The notes: generated by a model not told the origin, from the sequence alone. A stretch of 7,868 bases of DNA from an uncultured Peptococcaceae bacterium (GCA_902496505.1 CABVBB010000081.1:1-7868); one strand, 5' to 3'. Positions 1-6,676 are shown, counted from the stretch's first letter. Numbers and translations are program-made.

Positions 1-1716
1 CCGCTGTGGAACGTCTTTGCTGAAGCAGGCAAAAAGACGCTGGTCTGGCATTGGCCGGGCTCTTCCTGGCCGCCAACCAGTGACAGCGAAAACCTCAGCG
101 TCGTTGACGGCACGCAGCCAGCAGCGGTCAATATGGGCGTAGCAGTGGTAGACTGGGAAAGCATTGGCCTGGCCACAGAGGAAATGACCGAGGTGCTTTT
201 CCAAGCACACGACGCGCCAAGCAATAATGGTGCAGGCTGCATCATCACTGGTCTCGACGAAACGGTAGCGGATGAAAAAGGCCGTTCTGCCGGGATCAAA
301 GGGGTGCTGGGCAATACGCAGGAGAGTATCAGCATCACGATGGATGAAAAAGACACGGAGGTCGAGGTACTGGGCAACGTCAACTTCAACAATATCAATT
401 CGCCGATCAAGCCCGCTCATGGCTGGGCCAATGCACCAGCTGATGCCAAGGAATTCGTGATATTGACCTCTAATGGCTTTGTCCGCCGGCCAGCCTTGAT
501 CCTCAAAAATAAAGAAGGTATTTATGACCGCGTGGCACTGTATCGATCCAAAAAAGATCCAGAACCGTTCATCGTCCTGGGAAAAGATGTTTATACCGCC
601 AATGTGCTCGACGATGTATTGGTCAATGAGGAAACCAAGCTGGCCAACCGTCATATGCGCATCTTGGAATTGGCGGAGGACGGCTCCCGCGTCAAGTATT
701 GGATGAGCTCAGCTTATGATGTCGCCTGCGACAAAGTCTGGCATCCCAAATCCCTCTTCAGTGACATCGTCAAAAATGTGGATTATGTACCGCCGGTCAG
801 CTTGGCGACAGGCAGAAATATGGATTATGCTCGGCAGATGATCCTGCCAGCGTGGGATTATTACTGCAACTGGCAGGCAGAAGCACTCTTGTATCTGCTG
901 GAGCGTTTCGACATCATTTTCTCTCATCTGCACAATGTAGACGGCATTGGTCATCAGATCTGGCATCTGGCGCATCATCAGGAGCGCTGGAACAATGATG
1001 AAGCCTTCTATCAAGAGCTGATCGAAAAAGTCTACATCCAGACGGACAATTATTTGGGAAGATTCCTGCCTTGTCTGGAAGATGGCTGGAGCATCATCAT
1101 CACCTCTGACCATGGCTTGATCTCAGAAGAAAATATCACCTGCGGCTTAGGGGAAGGTGGTGTCAATGCTACGGTTATGAAGGAACTGGGCTATACCGTC
1201 CTCAAAAAAGATGAAGCGGGCAATGAACTGCGGGAGATCGATTTCTCCGCGACCAAGGCTATTGCCAACAGAGGCTGCCATATTTATCTCAATATGAAGG
1301 ATCGTTACCCGCAGGGTATCGTCGATCCTAAAGACAAATATGAACTGGAAGGGCAGATCATAACCGATCTGTACAACTACCGCGATCCTATCACCGGTAA
1401 ACGGGTAGTATCCATGGCCTTACGAAATAAAGATGCAGTTGTTTTGGGGCTGAATGGCCCAGACTGCGGCGACATCATTTACCTCATGGAGGAAGGGTAC
1501 AATATCATCCATATGGATTCGCTGGCGACTTTTGAAGGCTACTTTGATACGTCCGTATCGCCGATCTTTATCGCAGCAGGTCAGGGGATCAAGAAGGGCT
1601 ATTATACAGACCGCGTGATCCGTCAGGTCGATGTAGCGCCGACGATCGCTGCTTTAGCCGGTGTACGCTGCCCAGCGCAAAATGAAGGATCGATCATTCA
1701 TCAGATCTTAGAATAA
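1..1716 (+). CDS. Alkaline phosphatase superfamily (type I phosphodiesterase/nucleotide pyrophosphatase-like) protein, 5' end outside the window
   Basis: The frame is open from base 1, and the residues before the first ATG (133) look like genuine protein (WHWPGSSWPP), so the gene starts upstream and 133 is an internal Met. The visible part is 571 residues. Metal-site motifs of the superfamily are present: D314-x3-H318 within HNVDGIGH, and S369-D370-H371-G372. By family knowledge these bind two divalent metals for phosphomonoester, phosphodiester or phosphonate hydrolysis. The end carries the usual closing block (SPIFIAAGQGIKKG, then QVDVAPTIAALAG). The third metal His is unclear: the common HG motif is absent, and H504 (IIHMDSL) or H427 are candidates. 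The catalytic Thr/Ser is not visible and should lie upstream. No membrane segment is seen in this part. The following SLC13-type permease suggests a transported substrate, but which one is unknown. Superfamily is confident, exact activity is not. Confidence 0.85.
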   Translation, partial: PLWNVFAEAGKKTLVWHWPGSSWPPTSDSENLSVVDGTQPAAVNMGVAVVDWESIGLATEEMTEVLFQAHDAPSNNGAGCIITGLDETVADEKGRSAGIKGVLGNTQESISITMDEKDTEVEVLGNVNFNNINSPIKPAHGWANAPADAKEFVILTSNGFVRRPALILKNKEGIYDRVALYRSKKDPEPFIVLGKDVYTANVLDDVLVNEETKLANRHMRILELAEDGSRVKYWMSSAYDVACDKVWHPKSLFSDIVKNVDYVPPVSLATGRNMDYARQMILPAWDYYCNWQAEALLYLLERFDIIFSHLHNVDGIGHQIWHLAHHQERWNNDEAFYQELIEKVYIQTDNYLGRFLPCLEDGWSIIITSDHGLISEENITCGLGEGGVNATVMKELGYTVLKKDEAGNELREIDFSATKAIANRGCHIYLNMKDRYPQGIVDPKDKYELEGQIITDLYNYRDPITGKRVVSMALRNKDAVVLGLNGPDCGDIIYLMEEGYNIIHMDSLATFEGYFDTSVSPIFIAAGQGIKKGYYTDRVIRQVDVAPTIAALAGVRCPAQNEGSIIHQILE

Positions 1717-1734
1717 TAGTTTTAATATGAAAAA

Positions 1735-1771
1735 TTTTCCGGCAGGCGGCGTCCAGCCATCTGCCGGAAAA
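1735..1771 (+). terminator. Intergenic hairpin between phosphatase and permease genes
   Basis: A perfect 11-bp stem (1735-1745 TTTTCCGGCAG with 1761-1771 CTGCCGGAAAA) encloses a 15-nt loop. On the + strand it is followed by AATTGATC rather than a U-run, so it is a poor intrinsic terminator in this direction. It lies 18 nt after the phosphatase stop codon and 8 nt before the permease ribosome site. It may act as a partial terminator, an RNA 3'-end stabiliser or a processing site that sets different levels for the two genes. Confidence 0.5.
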
Positions 1772-1795
1772 AATTGATCAAGGAGGCGATCAGTT

Positions 1796-3241
1796 ATGGA
1801 ATCGGGAAAACAGAAAATATTTTATGGTCACATTGTGATCACTTTGCTTTTGATGTTTGGATTTGGTCAGCTGCCGGCTGTCGGTACGATCACGCCATTA
1901 GGCATGAAGTTATTGGGCATCTTTTTAGGACTTATTTATGCGTGGTCAGCCACTTCATTATTATGGCCCAGCTTGTTGGGCATCGTAGCGGTCATTTCCA
2001 CAGGCATGTATAGCGCCAAGGAATTTTTTAAGCTGTCTTTCGGCAATGATACGGTGGTCCTGCTGATCTTTATGATGGTCTTTGCAGCCATGATCGATGA
2101 ATTAGGCTTGATCCGCTTTATCGCAGCTTGGTTCACCAGCCGGAAATTTGTAGCCGGCAAACCGTGGCTGTTCACTTTTATCTTTTTAGTGGGCGCTTTT
2201 ATCGGTGCGGTCTTTGTCAACGGCTTTCCGGTGGTGCTGATCTTTTGGAGCATCTTTTATAAGATCGCCGAGCAGGTGGGCTTCAAACCATATGATAAAT
2301 ACTGCACCTTGATGCTGGTGGGCGTCGTTTTTGCTGCCATGACAGTGGGGGCCAGCGTCATGCCTTATCGGCTGGCTGGTCTGTTGATGATCTCTACTGT
2401 GCAGGCGGCCGCAGGAACGTCTGTGGGCTTTACCCAATTCATCCTGTTCAGTCTGCCCACAGGCGCTGCCTTGATCGGAGCTTATGTATTGATCTGCAAA
2501 TACATCCTGCGGCCTGATGTAGAGCCTTTGAAAAAGCTGGATGGCACACTAGTGAGCAAAGAGGAGCTTTGTCTGGATAAGAAGCAAAAATTGGCTGTGC
2601 TTTTGCTGGTCGTCTTGATCGTTTTGATGGTCCTGCCGGAAGTGCTGCCCAAGACGTGGGCCCTGCAGCAGCTCTTAGCGCAGTTGGGGATGGGCTCGAT
2701 CACCATCCTCTTGGTCGTAGCAGGCTGTCTGATCAAGATCGATGGTCAGCCGATCATGAATTTTGGTCAGATGATCGCCAAAGGCGTGTCCTGGGATGTA
2801 GCGATCTTATTTGCTATCGTCCTGCCGCTGTCCAGCCTTTTGACGAATGAAGCAACAGGCATCACCCCCTTTTTAGTTGGTACGGTATCGCCGCTTTTGG
2901 GCAGCTTGTCGCCTCTGGTGTTGATCATCGTAGTCACAGCGGTCTTGACCGTGCTGACCAACTTGGCCAACAATGCCGTTTTGAGCGTGATCTTTATCAA
3001 CATCCTCTGTCCGCTGTCTGTGGCGATGGGGATCGATCCAGTGCCTATCGCACTGAGCTTTTTGTGGTTTTCACAGTTTGCCTACATGACGCCAGCAGCC
3101 TCTGCACCAGCTGCGATCATTTTTGGCAATACCAATTGGATCAAGGCCAAAGATGTGTACAAATTATGGCCGCTTTGGGTGATGCTGTATGTGGTCGCTT
3201 TGGTACTGTTCGTGCCTTATGCGCAGCTGATCTTCGGCTGA
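1796..3241 (+). CDS. SLC13/DASS-like (ion transporter superfamily) anion permease
   Basis: This 481-residue protein is strongly hydrophobic, with roughly 11-12 membrane segments and little soluble domain apart from a charged cytoplasmic-type loop around residues 240-265. Length and layout fit the SLC13/DASS group of secondary carriers for di/tricarboxylates, sulfate or related anions. It has two repeat-like halves with Asn-containing re-entrant-loop motifs, FVNGF (N142) in the first half and LTNLANN (T388-N393) in the second, plus LTNEATG (N351). These sit where better-known members have Ser-Asn-Thr, so the substrate site appears altered. The start at 1796 is set by AAGGAGG (1780-1786) with a 9-nt spacer. 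It follows the phosphatase gene by 79 nt with a hairpin between, so the two may be co-transcribed. Family assignment is fairly secure; substrate and coupling ion (often Na+) are not determinable. Confidence 0.8.
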   Translation: MESGKQKIFYGHIVITLLLMFGFGQLPAVGTITPLGMKLLGIFLGLIYAWSATSLLWPSLLGIVAVISTGMYSAKEFFKLSFGNDTVVLLIFMMVFAAMIDELGLIRFIAAWFTSRKFVAGKPWLFTFIFLVGAFIGAVFVNGFPVVLIFWSIFYKIAEQVGFKPYDKYCTLMLVGVVFAAMTVGASVMPYRLAGLLMISTVQAAAGTSVGFTQFILFSLPTGAALIGAYVLICKYILRPDVEPLKKLDGTLVSKEELCLDKKQKLAVLLLVVLIVLMVLPEVLPKTWALQQLLAQLGMGSITILLVVAGCLIKIDGQPIMNFGQMIAKGVSWDVAILFAIVLPLSSLLTNEATGITPFLVGTVSPLLGSLSPLVLIIVVTAVLTVLTNLANNAVLSVIFINILCPLSVAMGIDPVPIALSFLWFSQFAYMTPAASAPAAIIFGNTNWIKAKDVYKLWPLWVMLYVVALVLFVPYAQLIFG

Positions 3242-3256
3242 TCCAGAGCAGGACGA

Positions 3257-3296
3257 AAGAAGGCAGGCAGAAAGCGGATCTCTGGCCTGCCTTCTT
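3257..3296 (+). terminator. Hairpin after the permease gene, likely weak terminator
   Basis: A perfect 12-bp stem (3257-3268 AAGAAGGCAGGC with 3285-3296 GCCTGCCTTCTT) has a 16-nt loop and begins 15 nt after the permease stop. The only U-rich tract is the CTTCTT within the 3' arm, so it resembles a terminator without a clean U-tail. A competing short pairing exists (CCAGAG 3243-3248 with CTCTGG 3280-3285). It separates the permease from the three-gene cluster, whose ribosome site starts 7 nt later. Confidence 0.55.
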
Positions 3297-3317
3297 ATGA
3301 TGAAGGAGGAATGGATG

Positions 3318-3731
3318 ATGAATGAAGAAAACGATCGGCTCAGTGAGCTCAAGGAGCGGACAAAGCGCTGCTGCTGCCGTTATTGCGGCGGTGCACTGGA
3401 GATACGGCGCATCATCTTCAGCGACTACGAAGCGGCCAAGATCGAGATATTCTGCAGCCAATGCGATCGCATCGAGTATGGCGTTGAGCCGGAGATCTAC
3501 CAATGCGCGCAGTATTTTGTAGATGAGCTGGATTTCGATCATTATAAAGGATTGGACCGCAATGAAAAGACCCGCAAGATGAATATCGCCAAGGTCTCAG
3601 ATATCATGACCTGGTGCGTCAAAAATCTGGGGCTCTTGGACTCGGGCGGATTCACGGTCCCGCTGCAGATGGCCGAAAATCTGCTAGGGCAGGCGCTCCT
3701 TCTGGGTGATGACGATCTGGACCAATACTGA
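3318..3731 (+). CDS. Small zinc-ribbon-like protein of unknown function
   Basis: This 137-residue soluble protein has two CxxC pairs, C20-R-Y-C23 and C46-S-Q-C49, 22 residues apart. That is the pattern of a treble-clef or zinc-ribbon metal site; C18 and C19 extend the first knuckle to a CCC run. The remainder is acidic and probably helical, with a GGF-VPLQMAENLLGQALL segment near the C-terminus and an Asp-rich tail (GDDDLDQY). The longest in-frame start is 3297, but it lies before AAGGAGG (3303-3309), which is 8 nt upstream of the ATG at 3318 and 5 nt upstream of the ATG at 3315. I choose 3318. It is 12 nt ahead of the ABC ATPase, so it is probably in the same operon. I do not recognise the family. 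Zn binding is inferred from the cysteines; nucleic-acid or protein binding are both possible. Confidence 0.75.
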   Translation: MNEENDRLSELKERTKRCCCRYCGGALEIRRIIFSDYEAAKIEIFCSQCDRIEYGVEPEIYQCAQYFVDELDFDHYKGLDRNEKTRKMNIAKVSDIMTWCVKNLGLLDSGGFTVPLQMAENLLGQALLLGDDDLDQY

Positions 3732-3743
3732 GAGGTGAAGCAA

Positions 3744-4544
3744 ATGGCAGTGATCGAAGCAAAAGACGTAGGATACAAAGCGGGCGACCGCTATTTATTG
3801 AAAGATATCTCCTGGACGGCGGCGCCCGGGGAAAATTGGCTCGTCTTCGGCCAAAACGGCTGCGGCAAAACAACGCTGCTCAGCATCCTGGCAGGCTATA
3901 AGCAGCAGACCCACGGCCAGGTGAAACTCTTTGGTGAGACGCTCAGCGAAGAAAATATCCTGGCAATGCGGCAAAGGATCGGCTGGGTCAGCGGTTCCTT
4001 TTTTGACCGCTATTATCATCAGGAAGCCGTGCTGGATATCGTTTTAGCGGGGCTTACCGGCACCTTCAGCCGAGGCGATAGGATCGATGACCAGAGCATC
4101 AGAGCGGCCAAAGCTGCTCTGGCCAAGCAGGGTATCCTCGCCAAGCAGGATATGCCTTTTGACCTATTAAGCAAGGGCGAGCGGCAGGCCGTGCTCATGG
4201 CCAGGGCGCTCCTCCATCCCACTGAGGTGTTGATCCTGGATGAGCCCGGGACGGGGCTGGATGTGCTGGCCAGAGAAAGGATGCTGGCAGAAGTCAGCCG
4301 TCTGGCGCAGAATAAGGAGCAGGCGGTGATCTATGTCACCCACCATGTGGAAGAGATCCAGCCCATCTTTGACCACTGTCTGCTTTTAAAAAACGGTCGG
4401 ATCTTTGCCGCGAGGCTGACGGAAGCAGTTTTTACCTCAGAAGTCCTGAGCCGCTTTTTGGAAGCGCCGGTGCAATTGAGCAAACCCCAGCAGGGCAGTT
4501 GGCAGCTGCTTTTGGAGGAAGGAGGCGCAGCATGGGCAGTATAA
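3744..4544 (+). CDS. ABC transporter-type ATPase, YlmA-like, without adjacent permease
   Basis: This 266-residue single nucleotide-binding domain has Walker A GQNGCGKT (36-43), signature LSKGERQ (142-148), Walker B VLILDEP (162-168), D-loop GTGLD and switch His in VTHHVEE (H200). The stretch RIGWVSGSF, where the Q-loop Gln is normally found, has no Gln. This and the THHVEEIQPIF region recall Bacillus YlmA-type proteins and, more distantly, ModF, whose roles are poorly defined. The ORF can be opened at GTG 3735, but AGAGGTG (3731-3737) fits as ribosome site for ATG 3744 with a 6-nt spacer. It should bind and hydrolyse ATP in the cytoplasm. No membrane component is encoded beside it, so it may be an orphan importer ATPase or a non-transport ABC protein. 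The next gene overlaps its end by 13 nt, suggesting translational coupling. Confidence 0.88.
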   Translation: MAVIEAKDVGYKAGDRYLLKDISWTAAPGENWLVFGQNGCGKTTLLSILAGYKQQTHGQVKLFGETLSEENILAMRQRIGWVSGSFFDRYYHQEAVLDIVLAGLTGTFSRGDRIDDQSIRAAKAALAKQGILAKQDMPFDLLSKGERQAVLMARALLHPTEVLILDEPGTGLDVLARERMLAEVSRLAQNKEQAVIYVTHHVEEIQPIFDHCLLLKNGRIFAARLTEAVFTSEVLSRFLEAPVQLSKPQQGSWQLLLEEGGAAWAV

Positions 4545-5482
4545 GAGATCAGCAGTGCAGCGCCGATATCGCCAAAATGGCTGAATTGGGCCGCTTTGAC
4601 GATGAGATCACCGTCTACGGCACCGTTTGGCTGGCAGAGGGCCAGCGCCGCTATTATTTGACCACCGACAGTGAGGCGGCCTATAGAGCTGTCCGAGAAA
4701 AGCTATTGCAGGGGCTGTACCCTGTGCCAGTGACCTGCTCGCGCTATCGGGTGCCGGTCCTCGCCGGCCGCGCGGCCGAAGATCAGCAGGAAGCCAAGAT
4801 CGCTTTGGGCAAAAAATTGCAGAAGCAATATCCGGCAGCATTTTTGGCTGAGGCGGCTGCTTTAGCCCAAGTACCGCGCGACGATCAGGCTTTGGCGCCT
4901 CTGCAAGCCGCGCAGGAATGGCTGACCGGCCGCTTCCAAAGAGAGGAGCTGCTGAGCTTCCGAGCGCTGGCAGAGGAGGCGTACATCGCCAAAAAATTGA
5001 CCGACCAGACTTATCAGGAGCTGTGCCAGTGGCAGGCGCACTGCCTATCTCAGCTGGAAGACGACGTCATGACCAGAGAGCGCTATAGTCGGGAATACAG
5101 CGGATTTTATTGCTGGCCCAGCCAAGAGACGCCTAATAAGGCCCGATTGTACTTGGATGGACAGCCGCAGCTGGTCTACGAAAAGCAAGATCTCCTGCGG
5201 GCAGAAGGCTGCCGCTTGACGCCCATCCTGCGCAAAACGTATTGGTTGGGCAGCATGAGCGAGAATAAGCTTTCACGGGCCCGCTTCCAGCAAGAAGCCG
5301 AAAAGCTTTGGCACAGCCCGTTGAGAACGGCCGTAGAAGCGCTGGCTGCCCTGCCGCCTGCTGTGGATGTGCCAGCTATTCGCAGTCAGCTGGCCGCCCT
5401 CGCCCAGCAAGAGCGCTGGACCGAACGGCAGGCCCTCAAGATCTGGGCAGCGCTGTGGAACGTGTACGACGCTGGCGATTGA
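4532..5482 (+). CDS. Protein of unknown function, co-operonic with the ABC ATPase
   Basis: This is a 316-residue protein I do not recognise. It has no signal peptide and no clear membrane segment. Composition is rich in Ala, Gln, Glu and Leu, and much of it (roughly residues 80-190 and 245-316) reads as amphipathic helix. An N-terminal part contains short strand-like stretches (EITVYGTVWLAEGQRRYYLTT). A Tyr/Trp-rich segment in the middle (YSREYSGFYCWPSQETP) and KTYWLGSMSENK further on look like the most distinctive blocks. Although the frame extends back to TTG 4499, AAGGAGG (4519-4525) sits 6 nt before ATG 4532, which I take as the start. It overlaps the ATPase gene by 13 nt, so the two are probably translated together and may act together. 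GCG/GCC alanine codons are common here, unlike the lipoprotein gene to the right. The stop codon directly abuts that of the convergent LysR gene. Confidence 0.75.
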   Translation: MGSIRDQQCSADIAKMAELGRFDDEITVYGTVWLAEGQRRYYLTTDSEAAYRAVREKLLQGLYPVPVTCSRYRVPVLAGRAAEDQQEAKIALGKKLQKQYPAAFLAEAAALAQVPRDDQALAPLQAAQEWLTGRFQREELLSFRALAEEAYIAKKLTDQTYQELCQWQAHCLSQLEDDVMTRERYSREYSGFYCWPSQETPNKARLYLDGQPQLVYEKQDLLRAEGCRLTPILRKTYWLGSMSENKLSRARFQQEAEKLWHSPLRTAVEALAALPPAVDVPAIRSQLAALAQQERWTERQALKIWAALWNVYDAGD

Positions 5483-6382
5483 TCAGAAAAAGGTCTTCAA
5501 CGTCTGCAAAAAAAGCTGGATCAAAGCAAGCTGCGGATCATCAGGCGCATAGATGGCGTAGAGTTTAGGCTTGAGTGAGCAGCGGATAGGAAGGAAACAG
5601 ACGCCCTCATGGCTGTGCGAAAGACTGGAGCTCAGAACGATGGTGTTCACCTGGCCAGCTTTGACCTTCTGCCGGATCAATTCATTATTGCTGGTTTTCA
5701 GCACGATATTGGCAGACGGTATATTTTTGAAAAGCGTCTGCTGCCACATATTATCATCACTGTGATAAGCCGGAGTCGCCAGCGGCAGACAGGCGACCTC
5801 TTTCAGAGAAATGGATTTTTTAGCTGCCAGCGGTGAAGAAGTGCTGACCTCCAAATAAAGCCGTTCAGTCATGAGCAGCTCTTGCTGCAGCCCATCTAAG
5901 AGCTGCCTGGGGTCCTCAGCATCTGTCAGCGTGATGATCCCGATTTGACAGGCTTGCGTCTTGACTGACGGTATCGTTTGAAAGGTATTGCTGCTAAAGA
6001 CATTGAACGCTACCTGCGGGTATTGTTCATGAAAAGCATCCAGCGCGTGAGGCAAAATATTGTTGCCCACACTCGGGACCGTATAGATACTGAGATCGCC
6101 GCTCACCGTGAGCGGCTCATTTTTTTGGTGCTCTGCCACCAGCTGGTGGATCTTGGCCGTTTCCTCGATCACCCGCACAGCCTGCTCGGCAATGCTCTTG
6201 CCGATAGGCGTCAAATAACTGCCCGTCTTCGTCCGCTCCAACAGCTTGATGCCCAGCTCACCCTCCAATTTTTTGATTGCCTCACTGATCGACGGCTGAC
6301 TGACATAGAGATTTTCCGCGGCAATGCTGATGGAATTGGTCTTGGCGATCTCGATGAGGTATTCCAACTGTTCGATACGCAT
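5483..6382 (-). CDS. LysR-family transcriptional regulator
   Basis: This 299-residue protein has the usual LysR length and layout. The N-terminal winged helix-turn-helix covers about residues 1-60 (EQLEYLIEIAKTNSISIAAE, then YVSQPSISEAIKKLEGELG with recognition helix near 29-39, then LLERTKTGSYLTPIG). A linker helix follows, then a periplasmic-binding-protein-like effector domain from about residue 90. The frame can be extended to 6469, but the LysR N-terminus begins at MRIEQLEYL (6382), preceded by AAGGAG (6390-6395 read on the - strand) with a 7-nt spacer, so the upstream 29 codons are not coding. It is divergent from the BMP lipoprotein gene, the usual arrangement of a LysR protein and its target, so it may regulate that importer and itself. 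The effector is unknown. A strong extended -10 lies 30 nt upstream. Confidence 0.93.
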   Translation of the reverse strand: MRIEQLEYLIEIAKTNSISIAAENLYVSQPSISEAIKKLEGELGIKLLERTKTGSYLTPIGKSIAEQAVRVIEETAKIHQLVAEHQKNEPLTVSGDLSIYTVPSVGNNILPHALDAFHEQYPQVAFNVFSSNTFQTIPSVKTQACQIGIITLTDAEDPRQLLDGLQQELLMTERLYLEVSTSSPLAAKKSISLKEVACLPLATPAYHSDDNMWQQTLFKNIPSANIVLKTSNNELIRQKVKAGQVNTIVLSSSLSHSHEGVCFLPIRCSLKPKLYAIYAPDDPQLALIQLFLQTLKTFF

Positions 6383-6412
6383 AAAAAAGCTCCTTAGCAA
6401 TAAGATAAATTC

Positions 6413-6421
6413 ATTATAGCA
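6413..6421 (-). promoter_or_regulatory. Promoter of the LysR gene (extended -10)
   Basis: Read on the - strand, TGC-TATAAT forms a perfect -10 hexamer (6413-6418) with the TGn extension (6419-6421). The -35 region is weak (CTTTTG at 17-nt spacing), which is common with extended -10 promoters. Transcription would start near 6406, giving a leader of about 24 nt to the start codon. Confidence 0.6.
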
Positions 6422-6513
6422 CAATTTGGGCGCGGCAAAAGAACTGTTATCCACTTTACGGAGGATCAAATGTATTTTGTATTATTTTCGCACAGAATTT
6501 GACAGCAGATGGA

Positions 6514-6542
6514 TTGACGCGGTCTTATTATAATGATAAGAT
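6514..6542 (+). promoter_or_regulatory. Promoter region of the BMP lipoprotein gene
   Basis: TTGACG (6514-6519) is followed after 17 nt by TAAGAT (6537-6542) preceded by TGA, so it also has the TGn extension. A perfect TATAAT lies just upstream (6529-6534) but has no good -35 at normal spacing; the TTGACA at 6499-6504 is 24 nt away from it. Either gives a start near 6541-6549 and a leader of about 130 nt. The overlap of two -10 candidates leaves the exact start uncertain. Confidence 0.5.
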
Positions 6543-6652
6543 ACGATTAACAGCTCATGCGGAGGCGTTTGGTTTGGCTTGGGTGCGTGCTGGGATACGG
6601 CGGCCTGGGGACAAGCTGGGGGCTTAGGGGCATGGGCAGATCATTTTATCAT
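6533..6652 (+). other. Nested inverted repeats in the BMP gene leader (possible structured RNA or operator)
   Basis: Three arms pair in nested order. ATGATAAGAT (6533-6542) pairs with ATTTTATCAT (6643-6652), 10 bp with one G-U. GAT (6545-6547) pairs with ATC (6640-6642). GCTCATGC (6553-6560) pairs with GCATGGGC (6630-6637), 8 bp with one G-U. Inside, GCTTG (6577-6581) can pair with CAAGC (6612-6616), with a small hairpin GCTG/CGGC (6589-6592/6598-6601) within it. The 3' base is 11 nt from the ribosome site GGAGGG (6664-6669). The outer left arm overlaps the -10 region, so a transcript from the predicted promoter would contain only the inner arms. It matches no riboswitch class that I recognise. 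Confidence 0.4.
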
Positions 6653-6661
6653 ACCACTTAA
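6557..6661 (+). CDS. Possible 34-codon upstream reading frame (leader peptide candidate)
   Basis: ATG at 6557 opens a 34-residue frame (beginning MRRRLVWLGCVLG) that ends with TAA at 6659-6661, two bases before the lipoprotein gene's ribosome site. The peptide is basic at the N-terminus, then Gly- and Trp-rich (W7, W21). No convincing ribosome site precedes it, so it may be chance in G-rich sequence. A second tiny frame, TTG 6574 to TAG 6625-6627 (17 codons), has GGAGG (6561-6565) 8 nt upstream. Either could act in translational coupling or attenuation; neither is secure. Confidence 0.2.
   Translation: MRRRLVWLGCVLGYGGLGTSWGLRGMGRSFYHTT
6607..6636 (+). other. G-quadruplex-type motif in the BMP gene leader
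   Basis: Four G-runs, GGGG (6607-6610), GGGGG (6618-6622), GGGG (6627-6630) and GGG (6634-6636), are separated by loops of 7, 4 and 3 nt, which satisfies the common G3+N1-7 rule. Two further GGG runs lie upstream (6581-6583, 6592-6594). The G-rich strand is the mRNA-like strand. The last two runs overlap the right arm GCATGGGC, so this fold and the long stem would exclude each other. Confidence 0.45.
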
Positions 6662-6676
6662 TTGGAGGGTCAAAAA

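Noticed and set aside
133..135. ATG as the start of the phosphatase-superfamily gene
   Set aside because: The same frame is open to base 1 and encodes family-like sequence, and no ribosome site precedes this ATG.
5978..6397. 139-aa + strand frame opposite the LysR gene
   Set aside because: It is the antisense shadow of a well-supported LysR gene and has no ribosome site or family likeness.
6447..6455. DnaA-box-like TTATCCACT
   Set aside because: It is a single 8-of-9 match without neighbouring boxes, an AT-rich unwinding region or replication genes, so it is probably chance.
6383..6469. N-terminal extension of the LysR protein
   Set aside because: The LysR family begins at MRIEQLEYL with its own ribosome site, and the extension contains the gene's own -10 element.
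6499..6534. Promoter made of TTGACA (6499) and TATAAT (6529)
   Set aside because: Both hexamers are perfect but the spacing is 24 nt, too long for a standard sigma-70-type promoter.
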